A stretch of 61,294 nt of DNA from Gnetum montanum (GCA_015680685.1 MNCI01000266.1:212704-273997), one strand, 5' to 3'. Counted from the stretch's first letter, positions 46,468 to 57,759 are shown. Notes: generated by a model from the sequence alone, not told the origin. Numbers and translations: made by a program.

Positions 46468-48253
46468 TGTAAAACAACTCATCCAAGCCATGCAGACGTA
46501 ACACAACTCGTCCATGCATGCCCTTCATATGCAGTGTGGCAGTGTAACTTCTTGCAAATACACTCGCAAAAAGATGCCTAATGACTTGTTTGTGAAAGGT
46601 TCATGTTCACATGCTTGAGTCTTTCCTAAACCTCCCTCCTCTCACTTCTATAAAAATCCCTCCTATGCTTTCTTTCTCCCTGTCTTTGCACTTCCAGGTT
46701 TGACAGAGCGACATTTGAGCAATTGCGGATAGATGTTGTTGGTCCCTTTACCTCTCCGGTGTTTCGTATTCTTTGTCGATGTCTTTCGGGAAATTCCTCT
46801 AAATATCAACAAAGAGGGACCATTGAAACACCGTGAAAATTTCGAAACCTCAATGGTTCAGCAAAGCCTTGCAATTTGGGCAAATATTGAAGACAAGTCG
46901 TAGCTCAACAAGTTCCCTTTTCAGCTAAAGCACCGGTTGTGTCATGCTACGCACCATAGTGCAAATAAACTCTAGAGGACAGAACAAGACAAGGGATGCA
47001 CGATGGTAAGCCTTCAAAGCTTTACAAGTTTTTTATGAAATCTTAACTTCTAGCACATTATGTTGCATTACACAACATAGCGTAACATAGCCTAACACAG
47101 CATAATGACCAAAAGGCAGTTCATCACAGCAACAAAGATGACGGGATTCATGACTTCGATCAGCCAGCAAAATCTTAAAGGTTTAAACAACAATCTGCAA
47201 CATACCACGCAGTTCAGCAGGTTTTCTTCTTCTTTTTTTTGTCAAGGGACCTATTACGCTACATTACGTAGTGTAGCATAATAAACCCCAGAACGACTGA
47301 TCAGGGACGAAAGGAAGTGCAGTGACAACACTTCAATTTTTTGCAAGTTCACTATTTTATGCTGAATTACACTATGTAGCGTGAACTAGCATGACACAAC
47401 GTAATGCAAGCGATGGAAAAGATAGCACAATACAAGCATCAGTAGTTCATACGTCATGGTGCGCTCTCTAGCGTATTGCAGCATAATCAAAGAACAGTCG
47501 GTCACCAAAGCTCCAACAAGAGTAGTTTACGATGCGTTATGCTTCAGAGCGTAATGCAGTGTGGTGTTGCAAGCTTCAAACACAAACACATCAAGTCAAT
47601 GACATCTTATAAGTTTAGGACATGTGTCATCTAAACCTCATTTTTCTCCTGATCCTAACCTTATAAATGCTCAAGTTGACAAAGAAGAAAAAGAGGGGGG
47701 CAAAATTTTTTCTTTCAAGAATTAACAAGAGAGCAAAAGAGGATCAACGATCGTGAGAACATCAAAGGTGATTGGCAAAAACCCTTGATCAGAAATAGTT
47801 GGCTAATAGACATTCTACCTTGAGTCTGAATTCCTGGCACCCAGATTAGATAGAAAAAGGTAGATGGATCTTTGCTTGTTTCATCTTTAAATAACATTCT
47901 TGCTGCTGGCATGTGCTTCATCCAAACCGAAGTCCACCTGTAATCATTGTATTCAGCATACTTAGTTCATAAGTTAAATCCCAGATCTTGGGATTGCACT
48001 TTCTATAAATCCAATTTCTTATGTCCTATTTATACAGATTTTGCAATTGCTTTAAATCATTTACATCGCTTTCAATTACTTTCAGGATTAACAACATTAT
48101 ATCCCCTCGTTGGGATCACCCTTTTTCCATCCGATTATTACAAAGGTTTTACTGATCAAATAAGTCCCTATCTGATCGACAAGACCATTTAGGGCACCTC
48201 GGATTCGTCTTCCCCAACACAGCCCTCGCACGGACTCCCGTTCAGTATTTCCA
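46468..48253 (+). repeat. Probable 3' LTR of element F (boundaries approximate)
   Basis: It starts TGTAAAACAAC after a purine run and ends TTTCCA. TATA boxes lie at 46649-46656 and 47662-47668; the second is followed by a purine-rich leader typical of an R region. Repeated GCGTAATGC-like inverted motifs occur at 47050-47560. The 5' LTR is absent from the window, so the limits cannot be checked by comparison. Confidence 0.5.
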
Positions 48254-48269
48254 GTGACTGATGTTTTCC

Positions 48270-48770
48270 GTCATTACACGATGCATGAAACATGCTTTTT
48301 CTCAATCTTTCCAAATTTATTCTTCTTAAAAAAATTTGAGAGATCTCAAATCCCAAACCATGCATCAATAATACTCAGCCATGATCTTCCCATGATAATA
48401 GAAAATTCCCCCTTAGCATTCTCCACATGGATCATCAAGAAATCAATAGGATATGACCACCCACAAATGGTGGTCACAATGTCCTTAACCAATCACAAAC
48501 AAACAATGATGGATTAGTCTACTAATTCCAACCTTATATTGCTCTTTTTCAAATGAGGCAGGTTCTAGGCTTTGTACATTTCTTTTGAGATTAAGTTAAT
48601 CCCAGAACCTATGTCCAAAAGATCTTTGAAAGGTTCATTTTTGGTAATCTATAAATAAATAAGGAGACTCCCAAGGTTAGATCTCTTCCTAGGAAGATGA
48701 CCAATCTTAATCCAATTAGTGAACACATGGATTAGCATGACACTATGCAACTAGGGAGTACTTTGCTTTG
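48270..48770 (-). pseudogene. Aspartic protease of element E
   Basis: The minus strand reads FTNWIKIGHLPRKRSN, then FKDLLDIGSGINLISKEMYK (about 48595; LLDxGSxxNLIS active site preserved) and IIMGRSWLSIIDAWFGI (about 48350). It aligns block for block with the protease of B (9093-9480). Stops are few. The frame is lost at the junction with F. Confidence 0.8.
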
Positions 48771-49370
48771 AAGGAGGCTCGATAGATGTTGCATAGGAGG
48801 TAGAAGCAAGTTCACAGCCACAAGTATCTGTGAGTGCTTTGTGGAGCTATTGGTTTTGAAGAAGGATCTTTTACATGGCTTAGCATCAGAACCACTTAGC
48901 TAAGGAGCCATCTATAAGTTTATAACCCTTGTAGAATTTCCTTGTTGTGGTTGTGCTAGAATCTCACCCTACATAGATGGAGCAGCTAGAAGAGGATTTG
49001 TAGGTAGACATGTAGAAGTGGAAGAGTGACTAAGAGAAAAGTAAGAAAATGAAAACTCTCTTCTTGATGATGGTGCTCTATAATATTAAAGAGGGTAATA
49101 GTGGTGTTGGAAGGAAGCATGATTGGAAGAGTCACATGGAGAAATGGGTTGTTGAACATAGTACCCATATGGATTTGATTAGCGATAAGGTTACTACTAC
49201 CTTGGTGGTGGCATCCCCCACAATTGTTGGGGATGGCACTACTAATTTTTCTCATGGGGTTGAGATAACACTCCACTTAGATAATAAGTTTGGTGGTAAA
49301 ACTATTGCCAATAGTTGCCTTACAACCTTCTAAGTGCTTTCCATTTTGTCAATTTGGGATTGAAAGCATA
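48771..49370 (-). pseudogene. gag-protease linker of element E
   Basis: It corresponds to 8500-9050 of B. His/Ser/Tyr-rich coding remnants in shifting frames, without a recognisable domain. Confidence 0.45.
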
Positions 49371-50164
49371 TATCCCAAATTCTTACAAGTGTTGTACAAC
49401 AAGGAAACATTCCTTAAGATGTTCATATTGACATATGTGACACCCATAATTATCTGACTTAAAATTTGTAACCTCCTCAACTACTACAACCTTGACCTTA
49501 GCCTTATAATGATTACATCCAGCCTCCTTTTTCTTCCTTCTATCATGACCACTACCTCCTTCATCTCTACTTTCTTCTACAATTTTTAGGTCAGTTTGAA
49601 ATTTTTTATCAAAGGAGTCCCATATTTTATCAACCTTAGATAATATTTCAAAGAAAAATTTTTATATCAGCAAGGTTTTCCTTTGCACCACTTCATCAAG
49701 TGATGCCTCTTCCTCATTGTCAAGAAAAAGACCTCCTTCTTATAGAGAGAGGGGTTCTTGTTATACTCCTTTGTACTTTCTCATTTTTAGCTTGTCCTCT
49801 TCCTTAGCTACTTGCTTGATGAGACTTTGGATCTAGTGGATCCTTAGCTCAAATAGTCTCCCCTAGGCATAGGATTAAGAGTTCTCCTCATTTCTATTCA
49901 TAGCCCATCTATGATGTGGTGTAGCTGATCCCTTTAAGAATAGCCATGGCCTAGGCATCGATGTAACAAGAAGTAGTACATGCCCATGGCCGCATCCAAG
50001 GATTCATAAGTGCCTTGTTTCCATCCTTAGATTTGCCTTCTCAAGTTGGACACTTTGGAGTATGTCTGATACTTGTCATTGAATAGTTCAAGCATTGTAC
50101 TCCATCTTCAAATAGATTTGAGTTCTTCCTTGATGAGTGTCCTAGGAAATAGTTTTAGCTTTTT
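49371..50164 (-). pseudogene. gag: gag of element E, C-terminal part
   Basis: The minus strand has HHRWAMNRNEENS near 49880-49920, GRLFELRIH (about 49840), QSLIKQVAKEEDKLKMRKYK (about 49775-49830) and a zinc knuckle CHICQYEHLKEC near 49405-49440. This is the same order as in A, B and G. The reading continues at 56489 on the other side of G. Confidence 0.7.
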
Positions 50165-50169
50165 CCAAT
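50165..50169. repeat. Target-site duplication of element G, left copy (CCAAT)
   Basis: CCAAT lies directly before TGATGAGT. An exact repeat is at 56489-56493. Confidence 0.95.
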
Positions 50170-50975
50170 TGATGAGTGATAAGGTACCCCTACACTCAAC
50201 CATACGAACACGAGCGTTACATGTGTGATCCAGTTGAACTCCGCAGACGGACTAGTTGTGGCATCTAGACAGTTAGCCTTAAGTCACAATTCGTTGTCTT
50301 CCCACCTGGACTAGTATTATCATTGTCACATACGGTTTAGTCCAGAGTGAGGTGTATGATGTGGTTTCTAATCTAACACTACTCCTGAAGGAAATGGAAA
50401 GTAAGATTAACTAATCTAGGAGACAGAGGGTGAGATAATCTAAACTAGCCTAAGTGCGATGAGCATCCATTCCTTGATTATCCATACACATCTTGGACTT
50501 CGTGCATGACTATCACTGAGGTTACCAAGTGCAAATCCTAGGTACACTATTGGGTTACCAAGTAGTCACACTTAAATGCTCATAATTAAGTCATACTCAT
50601 TCTGCATTTTAACATGAGTTTAAGGGTGAGAGAGATTAACTAGGAAAGCAGTAAATAAAAATTAATTAAATGATTAAACCAAGTAAATGCTGCAATGATA
50701 AAGTAATATTGATCTTTATTTCTGGTCATGTGCATGTCCAAGTATATCACACTCGAATAAAGGATTCCATACAATTACATTCACCACACTGCGGGCATAT
50801 ACTAGGAGGAAAAGGTTTTAGAGAAAAACAAGAACTAAACTTTAACACTTAAACTAAAGACTAAATAAAAAACTACCATCTCCTAACTAACTTCTCTTAT
50901 TTATAGATGAGGAGAAAAGATGCAATATCATGTATGCGATATTGCGTTGGCTGTGAGCAAATTCATGACTCATCA
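50170..50975 (-). repeat. 3' LTR of element G (806 bp)
   Basis: TGATGAGT at 50170 to ACTCATCA at 50975. TATAAATA on the element strand at 50898-50905; GCAATATC/GCGATATT motifs just upstream. Confidence 0.95.
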
Positions 50976-50987
50976 TACCCCCATGAC
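50976..50987 (-). promoter_or_regulatory. Polypurine tract of element G
   Basis: The minus strand GTCATGGGGGTA directly precedes the 3' LTR. Confidence 0.9.
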
Positions 50988-51157
50988 TGAATGAAAATTC
51001 ATTTTCGAGTTAAAGTAAGAACAAGCTCCATTGATTACATAGTGGATAGGTATGGGATTATTGACTAGATAGAATGGATTCATGTCATAGTGTGGAGTCA
51101 AAAAAAAATTGAGACACACACAAAATAAAATCCTATGATTACAAAATTGGATGGAAC

Positions 51158-51925
51158 TCATGTAGTTCCTGGTGGTGGTGGCTCCTCCATGGGTGTCTTT
51201 CCCTTGTCTTGCATTCCAAGTCTTGGGATTTGATGGTGTTGAATTATGGCCTAGAGTTTCTCCTCTTGTAAGGCCTTGAGTGCCTTAGCGTGTGTGTACA
51301 TTTGCGCTTATGCCATAGAGGCATCCCAGTCAGCCTTCTCTTTTTCTTCCACCACCCTTTTATTCTCTGTCAACATCTTATTAAGTTTCTTAGTTCTGAA
51401 AGTGTCCAGCTGCTTTTGAGCAACCTTTGGCCCTATATTTGAAAGGTTTAATACTTCCAAAATGGCTTGAATAGAGAAATCAATAGTCACACCACAATTT
51501 TTACCTGTGGTGCCTTCTTCTTTATTGTGCCAAAATTGGTACATTTCCCCTAAGTACCAGGCCCCGCTTTCAGAGAGGGTAGGCCATAATGGGAACCCTT
51601 TGAGATGATCCCTAATGGCCTCCAGAGAAAATTATGCGAAAGGTACAAAGTTTAATTCTATGATCACTATAGCGAATATGGACCTTTCATGAATGGTCTG
51701 AACACAATCCTGGGGCAACATGAGATATCATCCCTATTCAGACACTACAATAGCTCCTCCTTCCACCTGCCTTGATTGTACAGTAGAAGGGTCTTCTTGG
51801 TGGATACTAAATGATTGTTCCTCTTGTTCTACATGTTTTTTGGTAGGAACTTGTCCTTCACCTTTCCTAGGTTGTTTGATCACACCTTGAGTAGGACCTT
51901 CCTATTGTCTGTGTTTTGGGGCCAT
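51158..51925 (-). pseudogene. ORF2 of element G (env-position ORF of unknown function)
   Basis: One frame of 255 codons from ATG 51925 (MAPKHRQ) to TGA 51158-51160, with several internal stops, the first a TAG at codon 8. The N-terminus is basic. A central region (51308-51544) is helical and charged, with KQLDTFRTKKLNKMLTENKR. The C-terminus is Pro-rich (KTPMEEPPPPGTT). Element A keeps the same start and tail. GATTGCAG, a good splice acceptor, lies directly before the ATG, so expression from a spliced subgenomic RNA is likely. No signal peptide or membrane segment is visible, so it is not an obvious envelope protein. Confidence 0.65.
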
Positions 51926-51938
51926 CTGCAATCACACA
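51926..51938 (-). promoter_or_regulatory. Splice-acceptor-like site abutting the ORF2 start in G
   Basis: The minus strand reads TGTGTGATTGCAG then ATGGCC. Element A has TGTGTGATTATAG then ATGGCC at the same place (3632-3644). Confidence 0.6.
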
Positions 51939-52466
51939 GGGCCAATCGTTAGTAAGGTTGTTACCAAAGTTAGGTTATACCTTACTGCTTGCCTTAATGG
52001 ATTAACTTTATTTTCGTGTGATGTTAATTATTGGAAGAACATGTTCCCGAAAGATTATAATGTTGAGTCCTCTTTGCATAGGTGGTTTCCAAATTTAATT
52101 TCCTGGTATAGCTAAGGGGATGAAATTTTTTTTTACAGATTTTATTCTTAAACTTACAACTAATTACCCTTAAATATGTCCTTTGGGCGATGATGAATTT
52201 TAAAAAATTTATGTGCTATTCAGCATGTGCCCCTCCCCCATGACTAAGCTAAACACTTCGGGTTCAAGTAGGTTCCAATGGAATGAAAATCAGAGTACCA
52301 ACGAGCGATTTATGGATATGAAAGCAAGGGGTACATAATTGTAGTCGTAGAGAGGAATTTGAAAAACTTCCCCTATGTGTATAGTTGCAAATGATGTTGA
52401 TTAGCACAGGGGGGTCACGTATATATATTTTCATCGAAGTTAGGGCACTTAGAGAATGTACCGAAT

Positions 52467-52489
52467 TATATATATATATATATATATAT
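52467..52489. repeat. (TA)n microsatellite
   Basis: About eleven TA units within the gag-ORF2 spacer of G. Confidence 0.95.
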
Positions 52490-53358
52490 GAAATTAATCG
52501 ATGTAAACTAAGGACATCTAGATGATTTTTAAAGGGTTCTAGGATAACTCACTAGTTCTGAAGGCACAAAAACTATGATGGTATGGAATTTATCAATAAG
52601 GACCTCAGATGGTAGAGAAAAAGCTATATGATGGTTCATAGGAACGTTGAATTGGAGGGATAGTAATAAGGGAAAGAAAATAGTTGGCAATATTATAAGG
52701 GTAATAAATGGTGTGTGGAAGATGGGTCATGAGTATAAATTACAAAAATTACACAAGTGGGGCCTCCCCAAAGCAGGTTCCAACCTTTAATGCCCTTGCA
52801 TAACCATACTTAAAAGTGTCTGTGGGTACTAGAAGGGTTACATGTAATCCGAACCGATTCCACAAAACACACACATGTAAATATCACTGGAATGAAGTAA
52901 GAACTCTACATTACACATGACATGAGCTACAATTACCCGAACAGTGAGATGAGACAAACTATAGAAGTGATTATAGAGATTGGGACATGAGGTAACTAAC
53001 CTAGGGCATAGTGAATCTTGCATGTAAAGCATGATTAAGGTGTCATTAACCCATCGTTTCAAGATTAGGACCAAGTCCATTCCTTTGATCAGTGACACCA
53101 CATTGGTTCATCCCATGATGAGAAACTATGAGAGTACCATAACAACAAGGCATACGATCACTTGGTGTTTTGTTCAAGGGAGGAGTGATTTTTGTTTTGT
53201 GGTCTTCCTTTTCCTTTTCTTTTTGAATACTGAATCTAGAGAAGCTGCCAACCTTCAGGCATGGGTGCATGTCTTTCCAGTGGGACCCCCTAGAACAGCA
53301 TTGGATTTTTGAGTGCCCTTTTGATTACTCTTACTCCCATTTTCATTAGATCTACAAG

Positions 53359-53362
53359 NNNN
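53359..53362. other. Sequence gap (NNNN)
   Basis: Comparison with A (about 4493-4735) suggests that roughly 240 bases are missing here. Confidence 0.8.
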
Positions 53363-53561
53363 TGTCCACATAATTGATCACTCAAGACTCAATAACATAG
53401 AACACACCTCAACCAACGAGCCACATGAGTGTTTTATTCGTAGATGAGATTACTTATAAAAATGTAAAGAGACAAAAAGACAAAAAGATAAAACAAGAAA
53501 TTAAAAAATGAAAAACTAGAAAACAAAAAGTTGTAAAATTAAAGAAAATGAAAAGTATTTA

Positions 53562-55541
53562 TTAATCCTGCTTGTTATTAGAATGGGGGATATCCCTCAT
53601 AGCTAAACAGTTGAGGATAGCAAGGATTAATAAATGACGATGGGGATCCTTGCATGTCAAAAATATTGGGGCCTGGTCATGCTTACCCCATTGAGTTTCA
53701 CACACTTGATTATAATAAGCATAGTGGGGCAATTTATATGATGTAGTTCCCAAATAACGAGTTGACCCACTATGATATTTGGGACCGTTAGATGGTATGC
53801 AAGGATTGGGTCTTCACTCTCCATTCCTATGTTCATTGGGCCTTATAGTTGGTGGCCCTGATGGAGCTACATGAGGCGTTGGGTTCAAAGATAAGGGTGC
53901 ATCATAGTGTGGGACTTGTGCTGAGTGGGAGGATGCAGTGGCCTCAGAATTATGTTGTACCTTCCTAGGGTCATTTCTAAAGAAGGGATGCCTTCGATGT
54001 TGCTGAGGTCTTTCGCTACTGTTGGCAATATTAGCACAAGTAACATTTGGTGGTTGTTGCGGTGGTGCAGATACCTTAGGAATAGTTGGTGGTGATGTAG
54101 AAGAAGGAAAAGGATGAAAATGCTGAAAATTAGGAGAAGTGTGTGGTACACAAGGAGGTACTTGTATTGAGAACATGGGTTGATAGTATTAAGGAGAATA
54201 GTAATGTGGTAAGATAGATTATGTTGACCTAGTTGGGGAAACAGGATGTTCAACTAGATAAGCATTTGGGTTCGGATGATATGAAGGGTCTCTCCAGTTT
54301 AGGGGTGGTCTCCCCCATGACTGGGATTGTTTCCACTGTGATCGAACACAGTATCTCTGTACGAACTCTGGATGTAACATATTTCCCAAATGCTCATGTA
54401 AATGTGACAAGATTGTGCATTGGACCTTGGGGTGATCGTACAGGCAAATATTGCATTCATACATATGATTGGCAATTGAGCTCTTATTTTCCTTATCCCT
54501 TCTTTCCGATTGTCTAATGTTTTTTCCTACTTCTTGGGTTGTCAAAACTCTATCTCCAATAATATTGATAAATTCTCCACACTTTTTATATGTCCATTCC
54601 AACATCTTATTAATATTTTCCTCAACTTCTTCTAATGATTGTTGTATCGGCAAAGATGCTTCTTTCTCCTTGTGATAGCTTGATTTCTCCTTTTTATGAT
54701 CATGGACCTTTGTTAAGTTGAGATTTTGGTCCTGTTAATGTTTTTCAACACTCTCCCATCTAGCCATATCTCCTTCTTTTTCTATCCTCTTAATAAGCTC
54801 TTGGACTTGATGGGTTCATAGTTCGTATAGTTGACCTTGGGCATACATTTCTAAGGTCTTTCTTGTTGCATCATGAAGCCCATCAATGATATGGTACACT
54901 AGCCTTTCCTTAGAAAACCCATGGCCCAAAAATTTGTTTAACAGTGCATAATATCTTTCTAAGGCCATGTCCAATGGTTCATGTTGTGCTTATTTCCACT
55001 CTTGGATTTATTTCCTCAAGGTTGACACTCTTGTGTAGGTTTGATATTTTTCATTAAAGAGTTCTACCATTGTTGGCCAACGTCATATTGAATATGGTTT
55101 TAACGATTGATACCATACTTTTGCTTGGTCAATGAGTGTCATAGGAAAGAGCTTAAGTTTTTACCAACTGTTATCAATGTTGTTCCATGTATAGGAATCA
55201 TAGAAGGCTTGTAAATGTTGATGTGGATCTAAGTCATAGCCTCCTAAAAAATTATGGAAGTTGTTTAAATCAATCCTGGGTAGACAACTCTTTTTACAAT
55301 GCCTATGTGAGATTCGAACAACCTCTTGTATTTGCATAAAGCTTGTAGTGGCCAGTGGGGGTTCATCGTCATCAAGTAAGTTATACTTTCATGTGTTGGG
55401 ATGACGTTGATTTTGTTTATGTTTATAAGAAACCCCTACCTCAGATTGTGTACTCCAATCTTCATTGTCATATAATTCATCAGTTCTCCAATGAATCTCC
55501 TCACTAGGTGTGGCACTATTGTAATCTTATAGGAGAGGCAT
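53562..55541 (-). pseudogene. gag: gag of element G
   Basis: One frame of about 660 codons from ATG 55541 with roughly nine internal stops, mostly TAA and none TAG that I saw. N-terminal tail; gag domain with CLPRIDLNNFHNFLGGYD (about 55270), WYQSLKPYSI, ALERYYALLN (about 54950) and YHIIDGLHDATRKTLEMYAQ (about 54845-54900); Lys/Glu-rich helix; zinc knuckle CNICLYDHPKVQC (about 54415-54455); Pro/Ser/His-rich C-terminus (53814-54250). A collinear gag exists in A. It is the best preserved protein of this family. Confidence 0.87.
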
Positions 55542-55663
55542 GGTTATGAGATTGTGTGTGAATTTGTATGTGACTTGTTATAATTATTTCTTTCTAAAAG
55601 ATATATCATTAATTCCTATACAACGACCTTGTATGATATAACTAATCTAGATAACTAGCACCG

Positions 55664-55681
55664 TCCCCGGCAACGGCGCCA
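55664..55681 (-). promoter_or_regulatory. Primer-binding site of element G (exact tRNA-Asp match)
   Basis: The plus strand tccccggcaacggcgcca equals the 3' end of plant tRNA-Asp(GTC) including CCA, 18 of 18, one base from the LTR. Confidence 0.95.
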
Positions 55682-55682
55682 A

Positions 55683-56488
55683 TGATGAGTGGCGAGGTAC
55701 CCCTACACTCAACCATACGAATATGAGCGTTACACGAACAATCTAGTCAAACTCCACAGATGAACTAGTTGTGGCATCTAGACAGTTATCCTTAGGTCGC
55801 AGTTCACTGTCTTCCCACCTGGACTAGTATTATCTTTATCACGTATGGTTTAGTCCAAAGTGAGGTATATGATGTGGTTTCTAATCTAACACTACACCTG
55901 AAGGCAATGGAAAGTAAGATTCACTAATCTAGGAGAGAGAGGATAAGAGAATCTAAACTAGCCTAAGTGCAATGAGCATTCGTTCCTTGATTATCCATAC
56001 ACATCTTGGACTTCGTGCACGACTACCACTGGGACTACCAAGCATAGATCCTAGGTATGCTACTGGGTTGCAAAGTAGTCACACTTAAATGCTCGTAATC
56101 AAGTCATACTCATTTCACATTTTAACATGAGTTTAAGGGTGAGAGAGATTAACTAGGAAAGTAGTAAATAAAAATTAATTAAATGATTAAACTAAGTAAA
56201 TGTTGTAATGATGAAGTAATCTCGATCTTTATTTCTGATCATGTGCATGTCCAAGTACGTCACACTCGAATAAAGGATGCCATATAATTACATTCACCAC
56301 ACTGCGGGCATATATTGGGAGGAATAGGGTTGAGAGAAAAACTAGAACTAAACTTTAACACTTAAACTAAAAACTAACTAAAAAACTACCATCTCCTAAC
56401 TGACTCCTCTTATTTATAAATGAGGAAATAGGTTGTGATATTGCGTACATGATATCGCATTAGCTGTGAGAAAATTCATGACTCATCA
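55683..56488 (-). repeat. 5' LTR of element G (806 bp)
   Basis: TGATGAGT at 55683 to ACTCATCA at 56481-56488. TATAAATA on the element strand at 56411-56418; GATATTGCG and GATATCGC motifs upstream of it. Confidence 0.95.
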
Positions 56489-56493
56489 CCAAT
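56489..56493. repeat. Target-site duplication of element G, right copy (CCAAT)
   Basis: Exact repeat of 50165-50169. Confidence 0.95.
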
Positions 56494-57690
56494 CACCCTC
56501 CATATTCTATAAGGCATAGGCATCATGAAAGGCTTGTAAGTGTTTTTGCAAATTTGAATTATACCCCTTTTCAAACTTGAGGATATTATTCATGTCCAAT
56601 CATTTAATTCAGCTATCCTTCATATGTTTGGTTGGTATCCTTATAGCCTCTGCAATGTTCAACATGTTTCTAGTTGCCAGTAGGGGCTCATCATACTCAT
56701 AGTGGTCTCAGTGATCCCTATCATGGCCATGATGCCTATGACAAGTCTTTTTGTTCCTTCTTTCTCTATTCTGATCATCTCCCTACTGCTCATGATCATG
56801 GTCATTATAATTATGGTGGGATCTACAATTATTCCTATCTCATCATTCACCTCCATCATGATTTTTGCTACCTCTATAACTTTGATCAGAGTTGGAGGAG
56901 GCAAATGATGAGGATTAAGAAGGCAAAGAGGGAGGAGAACTAGCACCAGATTGATGCTCACTACTCCCCCTTCTTTGGTCCCTACCCCAATCACCATATT
57001 TATCTTTTTCTTAATGCTTTTCCTTGTTCTTACTCTACTTGCCTTCTTTTGAGGCCCTCTGATCATGGGATCCATTATTCCTAGAACCAAGGTTATTCAT
57101 AGTGGATTGCAAACATTAGTTAGGGGTCTCCTTATCAAAGAGAGTAGTAGAATCAGTGTAATGAGAGCTCCCCAAAAAAGAAGTCCTCACCTTCTTTGTG
57201 TGTCTATAGGAACAAGTGGATATGGCCTTGTATGTCTTTTGTAGCCTCATATTGGGCTTCCATTTTCTGATCTTTCTTTTTCTATACCTCTGTGGGATGA
57301 TAATCTCAGTAAACACGATCTTGCACTTCATACTTAGAATTGAGTCCTATAATGCCTAGCCTAATAAGATTTTTCAACAGCATTACAAGAATAGATTGGT
57401 CAGGAGGCAACATGATGTTGCCTTCCATGTCCCTCCATCGTAGTTGCTCATCCTATGTAGGATGAAGGTGAAATCTAGAGTATAGTCATCCAAATGAGTT
57501 TAGAACACCTTAAACTATTGAGGCATGGGCATCTTATGGCCTTCCTATCTTTGCTAATTGAAATTTCCCATGAATGGTGGTAGAGAATCTTCCCTACGAG
57601 AGGAAGTCATATCAGTGATTGAGAAAAATGATGTGCTTTTATTATTTTTTTGTTACTAATGATGTTAGCATTAAGTCCCTTTTAGAATGT
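56489..57690 (-). pseudogene. gag: gag of element E, N-terminal part
   Basis: The minus strand has an N-terminal segment, an Arg/Lys/Ser/His-rich stretch (about 56690-57090) and MNNILKFEKGYNSNLQKHLQ (about 56550-56610), the start of the gag domain as in B (NIPIFEGGYNSNPQTHFQ). It runs to the CCAAT insertion point of G and resumes at 50164. Stops and shifts are frequent. Confidence 0.7.
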
Positions 57691-57741
57691 CTATAACTGA
57701 TTTCACCATCTCTTCTAGGTAGCACACTTAGTTAACTTAAT

Positions 57742-57759
57742 TCCTCAGCAATAGCACCA
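57742..57759 (-). promoter_or_regulatory. Primer-binding site of element E (tRNA-Asp type, decayed)
   Basis: The plus strand tcctcagcaatagcacca differs from the tRNA-Asp end at five positions, all C-to-T or G-to-A, four of them in CpG sites. Confidence 0.82.

Larger units (their letters stand above)
32713..48253 (+). mobile_element. Element F: Tat/Ogre-like Ty3/gypsy retrotransposon, 5' truncated
   Basis: Order on the plus strand: gag, protease, a 5.6-kb insert, RT, RNase H, a second (archaeal-type) RNase H, integrase, minisatellite, a long tail that includes the 3' LTR. The dual RNase H identifies the Tat clade. The insert lies where Ogre elements have a pol intron. No 5' LTR is present: gag starts abruptly against the gag of C2. 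The right end joins the protease of E near 48254. It is less AT-rich and less broken than its neighbours. Confidence 0.8.
51939..53560 (-). other. Conserved spacer between gag and ORF2 of G
   Basis: Homologous to 3640-4950 of A but without a frame. It contains a TA microsatellite and an N gap. Confidence 0.6.
50170..56488 (-). mobile_element. Element G: complete pol-less Athila-type retrotransposon (gag + ORF2)
   Basis: Both LTRs are 806 bp, with perfect inverted ends TGATGAGT...ACTCATCA, a PBS identical to the tRNA-Asp 3' end complement, a PPT and a perfect CCAAT duplication. The internal 4.7 kb encodes gag (single frame) and ORF2 (single frame), and no protease, RT or integrase. The first 120 aligned LTR bases differ at 20 positions (18 transitions), so the insertion is old despite its intact structure. 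It interrupts the gag of E. It resembles the class of non-autonomous gag-bearing elements known as TR-GAG, but is longer and has a second ORF. Confidence 0.93.

Noticed and set aside
52430-52490. Possible promoter in the TA-rich stretch of G
   Set aside because: A pure TA microsatellite; no counterpart in element A at that place, so no evidence of function.
56659-57090. 143-codon minus-strand frame rich in Ile and Met
   Set aside because: It is out of frame with the Arg/Ser/His-rich N-terminal segment of E gag, which matches B in the neighbouring frame.
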